Positions 1 through 7,264 of a stretch of 64,000 bases of DNA are shown here, piece by piece. A program made the position numbers and the translations under genes. Under the pieces are notes generated by a model. It was not told the DNA's origin. It did no database searches and saw only the letters and a list, made by a program, of their open reading frames with translations. The stretch's first letter is position 1, and each line of letters opens with the position of its first letter. This DNA comes from JADHLJ01 sp038146985. GTDB lineage: Bacteria > Pseudomonadota > Alphaproteobacteria > Thalassobaculales > Thalassobaculaceae. The stretch is taken from NCBI GenBank assembly GCA_038146985.1, contig JAYQSQ010000019.1:1-64000 (forward strand), written 5' to 3'.

Positions 1-75
1 CGGCGACTGCGCGGTAGCAGTCCCGATGGCCGAACTTGCCACCGCCACCGCAAATATGAGTTGGCGCCAAGTCAT
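1..75 (-). CDS. Secreted protein, N-terminal fragment only (cut by window edge)
   Basis: Only the first 25 codons are in the window. They begin MTWRQLIFAVAVASSAIGTA and read as a signal peptide: a short basic start, a hydrophobic core of about 15 residues and an Ala-x-Ala type cleavage site. The ATG overlaps the stop of the preceding gene in an ATGA arrangement, so it is the last visible member of the leftward operon that follows the phage repressor. Nothing can be said about the mature protein. Too short to call from length alone; the coupling and the signal peptide are the support. Confidence 0.5.
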   Translation of the reverse strand, partial: MTWRQLIFAVAVASSAIGTATAQSP

Positions 76-512
76 CGACCGATCCGTCGTGGCTCGTCGA
101 CTTCATCGGCTTCGCCGGTCTCGCCGTGCACTTCCTCTCGAATGACTTTCTCGGTGATCTCGGAGAGGTAGGTGGTCAGCGCGGCGCTCAGCTCCTCGAA
201 CTCGGGCCACAACACCTGCTCTACGAAGCTCTTGGGCGCCCTGATGATGATGCTTTGTCGGTGCATCCGGCGGTAACGGAACGGGCGGATCCCATAACGC
301 CGGCAGAGCGCGACGAACAACTGTCGCGACCAAACGTCGGAGATCGAGAACTTCATCTCGATCTCCTTCTCCTTGCCGGCAGCGAGGCCGAGGCGGTCGC
401 GGATGCGCTCCGCCGCCGCACCCGCGGCAACGCGCTCGCCCTGGGTCGCGGCGCCGGCGAACAGGGCCTCGATCTTGCGCAGCTTCTCGCGGAGCGCTTG
501 CTCAGGCGTCAT
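72..512 (-). CDS. DUF2786-like phage-associated protein
   Basis: A 146-residue soluble protein. Residues 1-45 form a helical segment with the spacing of DUF2786 domains (EKLRKIEALF, an Ala-rich stretch, then RIRDRL). Residues 80-115 hold a basic and aromatic patch (RRMHRQSIIIRAP, FVEQVLWPEF) of the kind often seen with that domain in phage proteins. The tail is acidic. The start is supported by an AAGG-type ribosome site just upstream. The gene lies in the repressor-led leftward operon, 33 bp after the small membrane protein gene. The family assignment is by resemblance only and the role is unknown. Confidence 0.55.
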   Translation of the reverse strand: MTPEQALREKLRKIEALFAGAATQGERVAAGAAAERIRDRLGLAAGKEKEIEMKFSISDVWSRQLFVALCRRYGIRPFRYRRMHRQSIIIRAPKSFVEQVLWPEFEELSAALTTYLSEITEKVIREEVHGETGEADEVDEPRRIGR

Positions 513-545
513 CCTTGGTCCTCATGGTTTTTCCTGCCCCATTCC

Positions 546-791
546 TTAGAAGTTCGCCCACCGATAAATGCCGAGCACGTTGATCGCGGTGAACGCGCCC
601 TGCAGTACGACCAGGCTCGGCTCGCGGTGGAGCCAGCCGACGGCGCTCCAGAGCACGGAGGATATCAGGAACAGCGCGAATCCCGCGGCGACGGCGCCAA
701 TGTTGAGCGCGATCAGAACGGCGCCAGCGACGCCTGTCGCCGTGCCGATCCACTTGGCGAAACCGAGATAACCAGACCTCACTCTCCGCAT
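546..791 (-). CDS. Small two- to three-helix membrane protein
   Basis: An 81-residue protein starting MRRVRSGYLGF. It has a basic N-terminus, a helix at about 10-27, a second at 29-50 (AAGFALFLISSVLWSAVGWL) and a weaker hydrophobic stretch near the C-terminus. The ATG at 791 is chosen because GGTGAGGAAA lies directly upstream; a longer frame would run into the preceding gene. It sits 5 bp after the SUMF1-like gene and is probably cotranscribed. The fold resembles short membrane proteins of unknown function in phages and proteobacteria; an inner-membrane location is inferred. Confidence 0.6.
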   Translation of the reverse strand: MRRVRSGYLGFAKWIGTATGVAGAVLIALNIGAVAAGFALFLISSVLWSAVGWLHREPSLVVLQGAFTAINVLGIYRWANF

Positions 792-796
792 TTTCC

Positions 797-1555
797 TCAC
801 CTGATGTCCTTCACGCATCGAAAGCCGATATAGACCACGGCCGTGTCCCGCGGCTTCGAGGCGTCGTAATCCGCACGCATCTGGGCCGCGCCGTACCACC
901 AGGAGCCGCCACGCGTGCCCTTCTGGGCCTGATCGTCCGTATCGATCCACTCCCAGACATTGGCGCCCATGTCGTAGAGCCCGTTGACGCCAGGACGGGT
1001 CGTGCGGGCTTTCGCATGTCCGCGCCCACGGTCGAGGACGGCGGAATAGTCGATCGCCGGCGTCTTGCCGCAATCTTCGAGGCAGTTGGCGCCTTCGGGG
1101 CTGTCCCCCGTTGGATAGGGGTAGGTTCGGCCACGCTTGAAAGGCGGGGATGGCGCCGGGCGCCTCTCCGTATAGGCGGCCTCGATCCACTCCCGTTTGC
1201 TCGGCAGGCGTTTGCCGGCCCAGCGGCAATAGGCCTGCGCCTCGTCGAATGTAACGTGCGCCGCCGGCTCATCGTCCTGACCCGGCCGGCCATAAGGCGA
1301 TCGCCAGGTCCAGCCCGATTTCTGTTCCCAACCCGTGGCAAAGACGAGGCCACCACCGGCGCGCTCGGCCTTTGTCACGAAACCTGTCGCGGCGGCGAAT
1401 CGCGTGAATTGCCCGATGGTCACTTCGGTCCTATCGATGGAGAAATGGCTGATCGGCTGCATGTCGCCGGCTTTGTCAGCTTTAACCGATCCAGCGTGAA
1501 CAGCCAGGACAAGGCCCACCAGGGCGACAAGCCCGACTTTAAATCCCCCGGTCAC
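797..1555 (-). CDS. Secreted SUMF1/FGE-fold protein lacking the catalytic cysteines
   Basis: A 252-residue protein with a signal peptide (about 1-26) and a formylglycine-generating-enzyme/sulfatase-modifying-factor domain from about 35 to the end. Visible family signatures are DRTEVTIGQF (41-50), AYCRWAGKRLPSKREW (108-123), NGLYDMGANVWEW (191-203), RGGSW (215-219) and the terminal IGFRC. In true FGEs the RGGS motif leads into two copper-binding cysteines; here the sequence is RGGSWWYGAAQM, so formylglycine formation is unlikely. It probably uses the C-type-lectin-like fold for binding. The start overlaps the repressor stop (ATGA), making it the first gene after the repressor and a candidate lysogenic-conversion gene. 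Confidence 0.75.
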   Translation of the reverse strand: MTGGFKVGLVALVGLVLAVHAGSVKADKAGDMQPISHFSIDRTEVTIGQFTRFAAATGFVTKAERAGGGLVFATGWEQKSGWTWRSPYGRPGQDDEPAAHVTFDEAQAYCRWAGKRLPSKREWIEAAYTERRPAPSPPFKRGRTYPYPTGDSPEGANCLEDCGKTPAIDYSAVLDRGRGHAKARTTRPGVNGLYDMGANVWEWIDTDDQAQKGTRGGSWWYGAAQMRADYDASKPRDTAVVYIGFRCVKDIR

Positions 1556-2268
1556 AGCCGCCTCGAGGTCCAGACGACGCGGCCGATGATGTGGACTTCC
1601 TCCGCATCACGCTCGTAGGTGTCGTATTCGGGATTGACCGACTTGATGACGACCTTGGGCGGCTCGGAGTTCGGCTCGTGTTCGATGCGCTTGGCGACCA
1701 GGCCCATGCCATCCCAGATCACGAAGATGCCGGGTGGAGCGGGTATCCGCTGACTGGTATCGATCAGGATACGGTCGCCACTGGCGAGAAGGGGTTCCAT
1801 GGAATCGCCGTCGATGGTGATCATACGGAGATCCGCCGGCCGCGCGCGGAACTCGTGCCGGATCACGGGATCCGGGAAGAACCACATCTCCTTGGTTTCC
1901 TCGAGGCCTTCGTTCAGCGCGCCAGGGCCGGCGGAGGCGCGCACGTCGATCTCGGGGATCGCCATATAGCCTTCCGGCGCCGTCGCCACGGTGCTCGGTT
2001 CGACGCGCCCCTCCTTCGGCGCTGCCTTCTTGCGGGGTTTGCGGGGCGGCACCTTCTTGTGCTTGAGCTCCTCGGCCTTGCAGCCAAGGTGTTCCGCCAG
2101 CGCCTCGCGATCGTCCTCGGAGAGCACTTTCGGCGTGCCGCGATAGACGAACTGATGCAGGTAGGCCGCATTTCGGCCCATGGCGAGCGACGCGGTTTTC
2201 ATGTCGGTCGCCGGCTTCCGATCCTTCACCAGCTTGAGGACCTTCAGCCTTACGGGGTCGAGATCCAT
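1552..2268 (-). CDS. Phage CI-like repressor, S24/LexA-type self-cleaving
   Basis: A 238-residue repressor. The N-terminal ~65 residues form a helix-turn-helix domain, followed by a basic Pro/Lys linker and a C-terminal S24 peptidase domain with the Ser/Lys dyad: GDSMEP (Ser about 156) and GLVAKRIE (Lys about 193). RecA-stimulated self-cleavage would induce the element. I choose the ATG at 2268 because AGGAATGAGGA stands right before it; the longer frame to 2292 has no ribosome site and would place its start inside an operator repeat. It diverges from a Cro-like gene and heads the leftward accessory operon. Confidence 0.88.
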   Translation of the reverse strand: MDLDPVRLKVLKLVKDRKPATDMKTASLAMGRNAAYLHQFVYRGTPKVLSEDDREALAEHLGCKAEELKHKKVPPRKPRKKAAPKEGRVEPSTVATAPEGYMAIPEIDVRASAGPGALNEGLEETKEMWFFPDPVIRHEFRARPADLRMITIDGDSMEPLLASGDRILIDTSQRIPAPPGIFVIWDGMGLVAKRIEHEPNSEPPKVVIKSVNPEYDTYERDAEEVHIIGRVVWTSRRL

Positions 2269-2357
2269 GTCCTCATTCCTTTGCATCTGCATGATAGGAA
2301 ATTAACAATCTTTTCCAATTGACGCAATAGGAAACATTCGATTTGAATATTCCTATC
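2269..2357. promoter_or_regulatory. Divergent repressor/cro promoter and operator region
   Basis: An 89-bp gap holding repeated TTTCCTAT-type half sites. CATGATAGGAA (2290-2300) and TTCCTATCATG (2350-2360) are an exact inverted pair 60 bp apart. Between them lies an imperfect 23-bp palindrome, TTTCCAATTG (2312-2321) against CAATAGGAAA (2325-2334), 9 of 10 bases paired. Rightward, TTGACG (2319-2324) and TTGAAT (2343-2348) with an 18-bp spacer make a plausible promoter whose -35 box lies inside the palindrome. This is the expected layout of a lysogeny switch. The boxes are read by eye. Confidence 0.7.
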
Positions 2358-2585
2358 ATGAAGACGCTGACCGAACAATTCCATTCGACCGTCGAGGAGT
2401 TCCTCGAGCGCACCGGCTTCAAGCCTACGGAGTTCGGGCGCCAGGCGGTCGGAGACCCCTCTCTGGTCCTGAATTTGCGTCGCGGGCGCTCGCCGACACT
2501 GGCGACGGCCGATCGCATTCTGGCCTTCATACGGGAGGCCGACGCGGCGGCGAGCAAACGCAGACGCCGGGTGAATGGCAAGTGA
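2358..2585 (+). CDS. Cro-like small DNA-binding protein
   Basis: A 75-residue basic protein, MKTLTEQFHSTVEEFLERTG..., with a compact helix-turn-helix (FKPTEFGRQAVGDPSLVLNLRRG) and a Lys/Arg-rich C-terminus. It is divergent from the repressor gene, the position of cro in lambdoid switches. I take ATG 2358 over the TTG at 2343. The ATG has no ribosome site and lies only about 10 bp from the inferred -10 box, so the message may be nearly leaderless. It overlaps the next gene. Confidence 0.65.
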   Translation: MKTLTEQFHSTVEEFLERTGFKPTEFGRQAVGDPSLVLNLRRGRSPTLATADRILAFIREADAAASKRRRRVNGK

Positions 2586-2841
2586 TTGGGAATTTCCAAA
2601 AATGACAATCGAACAGGCGACAGTCAAACATCTGAACCAGGTCGAGCTCTCCCGCAGGTGGAGCCTGAGCCCCCGAACGCTGGAGCGTTGGCGCTGGCTC
2701 GGCGAAGGGCCGCGGTTTCTCAAGATCGGCGGTCGGGTGGTCTACCGGCTCGAGGACATCGAAGCCTACGAGGCCGAGCAGATGCGCGACAGCACGGCGG
2801 CGACCGAAGCGCCGGCCGTGGTGGGGAGGGCGCGGGCATGA
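2575..2841 (+). CDS. Excisionase/AlpA-type helix-turn-helix protein
   Basis: An 88-residue protein with a winged-helix excisionase-like domain at about 20-65: VELSRRWSLSPRTLERWRW, then GPRFLKIGG, VVYRLEDIEAYE. This pattern (helix-turn-helix, Arg-Trp-Arg, then RYRxxDIxAY) marks the helix_turn_helix_17/AlpA group. The start is uncertain between ATG 2575, which overlaps the cro-like gene, and ATG 2602. It is coupled by ATGA to the nuclease gene. It may be a second regulator or an excisionase; no integrase is in view to decide. Confidence 0.7.
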   Translation: MASDWEFPKMTIEQATVKHLNQVELSRRWSLSPRTLERWRWLGEGPRFLKIGGRVVYRLEDIEAYEAEQMRDSTAATEAPAVVGRARA

Positions 2842-3614
2842 ACGCCTTCGAGCGCCACGGCATCGACCACCTCTCGCCCTCTTCACTCAACCTCTGGGCC
2901 GCCGAGCCGGCCCTTTGGGTCATGGAGCGACTGCTTGGGCGCCGGTCGCCGATCAGTGCGACGGCGGCGCGGGGCCGTGCGGCAGAACAGGGTATCCACG
3001 AGGGCCTGATGCGGCCCGACCGTGATCTGGCGGCCTGCGTCGAGACGGCGGAGCGTGCCTTCGATCGCGATATGGCGCTCGTCGCCGATGAGCGACGCGA
3101 GGCGGAACGCAAGAAACTGGCCGGGTATGTTGAACACGGGCTCGCGGAGCTGCGTCAGTACGGGGTGCCGACCGCGGCGCAGGAGCGGGTCGAGATCCGT
3201 CTCGAAGACGTAGCGGTTCCGGTGATCGGTTATATCGACTGGCGGTTCGATCAGCACGGTCTGGTCATCGACCTCAAGACCTCAGAACGGCTTCCCTCAG
3301 GCATCAACGACAGTCACGGCCGGCAGGGCGCGGTCTATGCGCACGCCCATGACAACTACGGCATGCGCTTCGCCTATGTGAAACCGTCTCCCGGAAAGAA
3401 AGACGGACGCGCCGTCGCGGTCTACGAGATGTCGGGAGACGAGGTCCGCCGGCATCTGGAGGCTCTTCGCCAGATCGCGATCCGCCTCGGCCGGTTCTTG
3501 TCCGTATCCGCGGACGCCGGCGAACTCGCTGGACTGATGGTCCCCAACTACGACGCCTTCTACTGGAACAACGCGACGACCCGGGCGAACGGGGCGGCGG
3601 TCTACGGGTTCTGA
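2838..3614 (+). CDS. PD-(D/E)XK exonuclease, RecB/Cas4-like, phage recombination
   Basis: A 258-residue protein of the PD-(D/E)XK nuclease superfamily. The active-site pattern is visible: GYIDWRF (Asp about 134), VIDLKTS (Asp145-x-Lys147) and a downstream GRQGAVYAHA helix (Gln motif, about 161-170). The opening HLSPSSLNLWAAEPALW is typical of phage and Cas4-like RecB nucleases. Translation is coupled to the upstream gene by ATGA. Next to an SSB-like protein and a primase-helicase, it is probably the element's 5'-3' exonuclease for recombination. Confidence 0.85.
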   Translation: MNAFERHGIDHLSPSSLNLWAAEPALWVMERLLGRRSPISATAARGRAAEQGIHEGLMRPDRDLAACVETAERAFDRDMALVADERREAERKKLAGYVEHGLAELRQYGVPTAAQERVEIRLEDVAVPVIGYIDWRFDQHGLVIDLKTSERLPSGINDSHGRQGAVYAHAHDNYGMRFAYVKPSPGKKDGRAVAVYEMSGDEVRRHLEALRQIAIRLGRFLSVSADAGELAGLMVPNYDAFYWNNATTRANGAAVYGF

Positions 3615-3641
3615 ACATTCGAAGCTGAAAGGAGCGAGGAA

Positions 3642-4271
3642 ATGCCTCTCAATATCGGTGCAAGCGGCAACATCAAGCCCTACGTCAAGTTCAACGCCAA
3701 AGCTGACAAGTGGTTCGTGAAGGGAGACGACGGCGACGTCGAGATCGCTCGCCCCACTTTCGTCGCCGACATGGCGAACATCGCGACCGGCTGGCTCCGG
3801 TTCCGTGAGGGCGAGGCTCCGGAACGGACCGTTGATCCCTCCCTTGATCGCGCCGCGCCGAACCCTGGCGAGGGGTTCAAGCGCGGATTCGTGCTCTCGG
3901 TGTTCAGCCAGAAGTGTTTCGGCGGGCTGGTGGAGCTTTCGAGCGCATCCATCCACATGGGAAACGCGATCCGCGAGGTCTACCAGGTATTCGAGGAGGG
4001 TCGCGCCAATCATCCCGGCCAAGTGCCGGTCGTTTCCTGCACCGGCTCCGAGCCGATGAAGGACAAATACGGCACCAACTATCGGCCGAGGCTGGAGCTG
4101 GTTAAGTGGGTGGACCGTCCGGCAGAGCTGCCCGACGAGTGCCCGGTCGATATCAGCGAGATCTGGCACGGCGATTCGTCGCCAAAACCACAGGCGAGCC
4201 ATGTCCCGCCGCCGCCGGTTTCTGCAGCGGCCAAGCCGGCGGCCGATCCGATGCTCGAGTCCGAGTTCTGA
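3642..4271 (+). CDS. SSB-like phage DNA-binding protein with acidic tail
   Basis: A 209-residue protein preceded by a strong ribosome site (AAAGGAGCGAGGAA). A mixed alpha/beta N-terminal 160 residues is followed by a Pro/Ala/Lys-rich linker (about 178-200) and an acidic hydrophobic tip, DPMLESEF. This layout copies single-stranded DNA-binding proteins, where the tip recruits partners. Placed between a recombination nuclease and a primase-helicase it is probably an ssDNA-binding or annealing protein. No classical SSB signature is evident, so the role rests on architecture and neighbours. Confidence 0.6.
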   Translation: MPLNIGASGNIKPYVKFNAKADKWFVKGDDGDVEIARPTFVADMANIATGWLRFREGEAPERTVDPSLDRAAPNPGEGFKRGFVLSVFSQKCFGGLVELSSASIHMGNAIREVYQVFEEGRANHPGQVPVVSCTGSEPMKDKYGTNYRPRLELVKWVDRPAELPDECPVDISEIWHGDSSPKPQASHVPPPPVSAAAKPAADPMLESEF

Positions 4272-4289
4272 TCGGGCATTCGGTATGAC

Positions 4290-4317
4290 GCGAGGGAGGG
4301 CTTACGTCTTCCCTCGC
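4290..4317 (+). other. Intergenic hairpin between SSB-like and primase genes
   Basis: GCGAGGGA (4290-4297) and TCCCTCGC (4310-4317) form an exact 8-bp stem with a 12-nt loop. There is no T-run, so it is not a standard terminator. It may influence RNA stability or translation of the primase-helicase gene, and it argues for the start at 4336 rather than 4285. Confidence 0.45.
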
Positions 4318-4335
4318 ACCGCCCCGGTACCTGCG

Positions 4336-6570
4336 ATGACCGAGAACAACGTCCAGCCCATGATCGAGCCTGACCCGAGGCAGATGCTGAGCCACCTCGA
4401 GCACCTGTTCGGCGGCGACCTCGATGGATGCCATGAAGGCAGGATCGAGCTTGCCTGGACGGATGCCGGGGATGGTCGGCTCAAATACGCCGCGATCTTC
4501 GGTACCGACGAGCTCGACGAGCTGGCCGAGCGTGCCGTGAGCGAGAACCGGGTGCCGGGCCAGAACGTCTATGTCGGGCAGGCCTTGCGCAAAGCGGACA
4601 TTCCGCCCTTCGGTCGCTGCAATGACGACGATTTCCTGGCGCTCACCGCCTTCTACGTCGATCTTGATGACGACGTCCTCGCGACGGCCCGGGTGAATTA
4701 CCGCCACCGTGGTTGCCCACCGACCGCAGTCGTGGTGACCGGTCGTCATCCGTATGTCAGGGCACAGATGCTTTGGCGTCAGGAAATGCCCGAACGCGAC
4801 GCCCTAGTTTGCCGGCGTCAAAACGGGGCTCTCTCATCTGCCCTTGGCGGTGATCCTTCCGTCGTCAATCCGAGCCGCGTACTGCGCCTGGGTGGCTCCA
4901 TCGCCTGGCCGACCAAGCCAGGCCGGGTCATTGAGCGAACCGAGTTCCTCACCTTCGACGATGGCCGACCGCGTTGGTACTACCCGGGTCAAATCGCCAA
5001 AGCCTTCCCGCTGGATGAGGCGGGATCACAGCCGGGGGATGCGCGATCACCGGGGCCGGTGGAGCTCAACATCGGATCCGAATTCGATGGCGTGACCGTG
5101 GAAGCATGCCTCGCGGCGATCCGGTCCGGTGACCACTGGCACAACAACCTGGTGCGGCTCACCGGCCACTGGATCGCCCGTGGCTGGTCCGACGACGAGA
5201 TTCTGATCGCGTCCGAGGCCCTGACGCTGCCGGGCTATTCGACCGATCAGACGCGCAGCGAAGTGGAAAGGATGATCTCGGGCGGGCGCGAAAAGTGGAG
5301 CGCGCCGAACCCAACGCACGAGGTGGCCCAGGCCGACGAGGTTCGCTCGCCACTCGAGGCCGATTTCGTCGAGGATCTCAACGTCGCCATGTTGCCGCGC
5401 CGGCGGTGGCTGCTCGGGCGGTCGCTGCTTCGCGGCAACGTCTCGGTCAAGGTGGCGCCACCCGGCGTCGGCAAATCCACCCTCGGCATCGAACAGGCGG
5501 TGGCCGTGGTCACTGGCCGCGCGATCACCGGCCAGGACGTACACGAACAGGCCAAAGCCTGGATCTACAACAACGAGGACGACGCAGACGAGCTAAGAAG
5601 GCGTCTTGCGGCGGTTCTGCAGCACTGGGACGTACCCTTCGGCGAGGTGAAGGGGAGGCTCGCGCTCAATAGCGGCGCCGACCGCCCCTTGATGCTCGCG
5701 CGAACCGATCGCATGGGTAACGTGGTCCGGCTTCCGGATGTCGATGCCTGCGCAAAGGAGATCCGCAGGCGGGGCATCGGGGTCTTCGTGGTCGATCCCT
5801 TCATCGAAACCCACGAGGTCAACGAGAACTCGAACGAACAGATCAAGGCCGTGGCCGCCATGTTCCGGGAGATCGCCCGGAAGGGCGACTGCGCTGTTCT
5901 TCTCGTCCATCACACGGTCAAGCCGCCGCTCGCTTCGAGCGATGGTCATGCCGGCAACATGAACACGGCGCGCGGGGCAGGCGCGCTCACCGGTGTGGCG
6001 CGCATCGTCCAGACCCTGTTCTCGATGAGTGCCAAGGATGCGGAGCGATTCGGTATTGTCGACGAGGACCGACATCTCTATGTCCGCCTCGACGACGCCA
6101 AGGCCAATGTCGGTCTGATCACGAACAAAGCGGCGTGGTTCCGACGCGTAGGCGTCACCATCGCCAATGGCGACGAGGTTGGCGTCCTCGTGCCTGAAGA
6201 ACTGGAGCCATCCCGGAACCAGGACGACGACGATGATTTGCATCGGGCGGTCATCGCCTGCCTGTTGGCGCAAACGACCGATCCAGAGATCACGCTGAAT
6301 GCGGCGGCCAAGCTTCTCGCCTGGGGCGGGGACGAACGGTTCGCCCGCTACCGGGAAACCGATGCCAAGGGCAATCAACGGGCGAGCCGCCCGTTTCGGG
6401 AGGTGCTGCTAAAGGCCTGCCGCAAGGGGATATGCATCGTGGGCGGCGGCCTCTCTCAAGGCTTCACCTGCGACGAAAAACGAAAGCCCGTGACCCTCAG
6501 ACGTTTCGAGAACGCGGCCTCGGCAGTCGACATCGCTTCCCAGCAACCAGAGTTCATGGAGGACGTCTGA
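4336..6570 (+). CDS. Phage primase-helicase (AEP-like N-terminus, RepA/DnaB-type ATPase)
   Basis: A 744-residue replication protein. Residues about 30-200 resemble an archaeo-eukaryotic-type primase: FYVDLDDD (106-113) as the metal-binding motif, TGRHPYVRAQMLW (135-147), and NPSRVLRLGG (178-187). The C-terminal half is a RecA-fold hexameric ATPase: PPGVGKST Walker A (375-382), VFVVDPF Walker B (Asp about 487) and LLVHHT sensor (523-528). It should prime and unwind DNA at the element's origin. The start is uncertain between 4285, 4336 and 4360, none with a strong ribosome site. The stop overlaps the next ATG. Confidence 0.82.
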   Translation: MTENNVQPMIEPDPRQMLSHLEHLFGGDLDGCHEGRIELAWTDAGDGRLKYAAIFGTDELDELAERAVSENRVPGQNVYVGQALRKADIPPFGRCNDDDFLALTAFYVDLDDDVLATARVNYRHRGCPPTAVVVTGRHPYVRAQMLWRQEMPERDALVCRRQNGALSSALGGDPSVVNPSRVLRLGGSIAWPTKPGRVIERTEFLTFDDGRPRWYYPGQIAKAFPLDEAGSQPGDARSPGPVELNIGSEFDGVTVEACLAAIRSGDHWHNNLVRLTGHWIARGWSDDEILIASEALTLPGYSTDQTRSEVERMISGGREKWSAPNPTHEVAQADEVRSPLEADFVEDLNVAMLPRRRWLLGRSLLRGNVSVKVAPPGVGKSTLGIEQAVAVVTGRAITGQDVHEQAKAWIYNNEDDADELRRRLAAVLQHWDVPFGEVKGRLALNSGADRPLMLARTDRMGNVVRLPDVDACAKEIRRRGIGVFVVDPFIETHEVNENSNEQIKAVAAMFREIARKGDCAVLLVHHTVKPPLASSDGHAGNMNTARGAGALTGVARIVQTLFSMSAKDAERFGIVDEDRHLYVRLDDAKANVGLITNKAAWFRRVGVTIANGDEVGVLVPEELEPSRNQDDDDDLHRAVIACLLAQTTDPEITLNAAAKLLAWGGDERFARYRETDAKGNQRASRPFREVLLKACRKGICIVGGGLSQGFTCDEKRKPVTLRRFENAASAVDIASQQPEFMEDV

Positions 6571-6746
6571 TGGCGATATCCGAGCACTATCTCTATGGAA
6601 CCAGGAGCCAGTGGACGGCGGTCCACACGCCTCCACACAAGGAAAACCGGGGATGTGGACGGATTGTGTGGACGCGCGTCCACACCGCGCCCGAAACCCG
6701 CAGGAATCCCTCCGTGTGGACGTGTGGACCGTGTGGACTCCTATAG
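6570..6746 (+). CDS. Doubtful 58-residue ORF over the repeat cluster
   Basis: The frame MAISEHYLYGTRSQW... starts at the TGATG junction with the primase-helicase stop, so it could be translationally coupled. Its composition comes from the underlying DNA repeats (VWTRVHT, VHTPPH, VWTCGP), and no domain is visible. Similar oddities follow replication genes in other phage elements. The region may be coding by chance while the DNA repeats are the functional object. Confidence 0.3.
   Translation: MAISEHYLYGTRSQWTAVHTPPHKENRGCGRIVWTRVHTAPETRRNPSVWTCGPCGLL
6611..6738. repeat. GTGTGGAC repeat cluster with perfect palindrome; candidate origin iterons
   Basis: The core GTGGAC occurs six times forward (6611, 6655, 6668, 6716, 6724, 6733) and twice reversed as GTCCAC (6621, 6678) within 128 bp. 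GTGTGGACGCGCGTCCACAC (6666-6685) is a perfect 20-bp palindrome. GTGTGGAC is present as three near-tandem copies at 6714-6721, 6722-6729 and 6731-6738. It lies immediately after the primase-helicase gene, a usual place for a replication origin. Function is inferred from density and position. Confidence 0.7.
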
Positions 6747-6778
6747 GGAGACGGCGGCGTCCACCGCCGGTCGCCCGT

Positions 6779-6792
6779 CCTCCCTCGGGAGG
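6779..6792 (+). promoter_or_regulatory. Hairpin that would bury the ribosome site of the 6800 gene
   Basis: CCTCCCTCGGGAGG is a perfect 6-bp stem with a 2-nt turn. The right arm (6787-6792) is the GGGAGG ribosome site for the ATG at 6800. If it forms in RNA, initiation would depend on melting by ribosomes or by a protein. Confidence 0.4.
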
Positions 6793-6799
6793 CGTGGTC

Positions 6800-7264
6800 A
6801 TGACGCGCAGCTCTAGAGCCGCCGGTGTCGTCGGCTTCGATCCGACGACCGATCCGATGGCGCCATCGGCCTATGTGATCCAGGCGATCGTCGATGGCCT
6901 CGACGAGATCGCCCGCGGGATGGAGCGCAAGTGGGGCGTCGGGCGATTGCGGCTGCTGGTATCGGATCTGCTGCGCTCGAAGTTCGATGCCCAGAAGGAC
7001 AAGCTCGACGCCGCGCTCCAGACCGATCGCGAAAGCTATGTGCGCGCCCAGGCGGAAGGAATGAAGCGGGCGTGGGCGGCGCTGGATCGGGCGGCGCGGG
7101 AAGACGGTCATCGGCCGCTCTCCGGAGGTCTGGGAATGCGTGCTGCCTTCCTCCGGCGAAGTCGTCTCCATCGTCCGCACCGACGCCGAGGCCCATCACG
7201 TTTGCCGCGAATGTCTTGTGTTCACGCTCGAGGAGGTGGGACGCCTCATCGATGGGCTGCCTGA
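6800..7264 (+). CDS. Conserved phage protein, probably interrupted by a frameshift near 7120
   Basis: The frame starts at ATG 6800 after a GGGAGG ribosome site. Residues 1-110 look like a real, largely helical protein (YVIQAIVDGLDEIARGMERK, then a long charged helix). After about 7120 the frame turns into Arg-rich sequence that shadows the next frame. A +1 step at about 7120-7126 would join GHRPLS to EVWECVLPSSGEV and give one protein of about 187 residues ending at 7364. Either two overlapping genes or one broken or programmed-shift gene; I favour a single original gene. Confidence 0.5.
   Translation: MTRSSRAAGVVGFDPTTDPMAPSAYVIQAIVDGLDEIARGMERKWGVGRLRLLVSDLLRSKFDAQKDKLDAALQTDRESYVRAQAEGMKRAWAALDRAAREDGHRPLSGGLGMRAAFLRRSRLHRPHRRRGPSRLPRMSCVHARGGGTPHRWAA

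Noticed and set aside
797..1555. SUMF1-fold protein as the variable target of a diversity-generating retroelement
   Set aside because: The C-terminal IGFR motif recalls such targets, but no reverse transcriptase or template repeat is in view and the gene sits behind a repressor; only 796 bp to the left can be inspected.
2838..3614. Cas4 of a CRISPR adaptation module
   Set aside because: The nuclease shares the PD-(D/E)XK fold, but it lies in a phage recombination/replication operon without cas1 or cas2, and no iron-sulfur cysteine cluster is present.
6570..6746. CRISPR array at the GTGTGGAC cluster
   Set aside because: Repeat unit is 6-8 bp, spacing irregular and orientation mixed; no cas gene is near.
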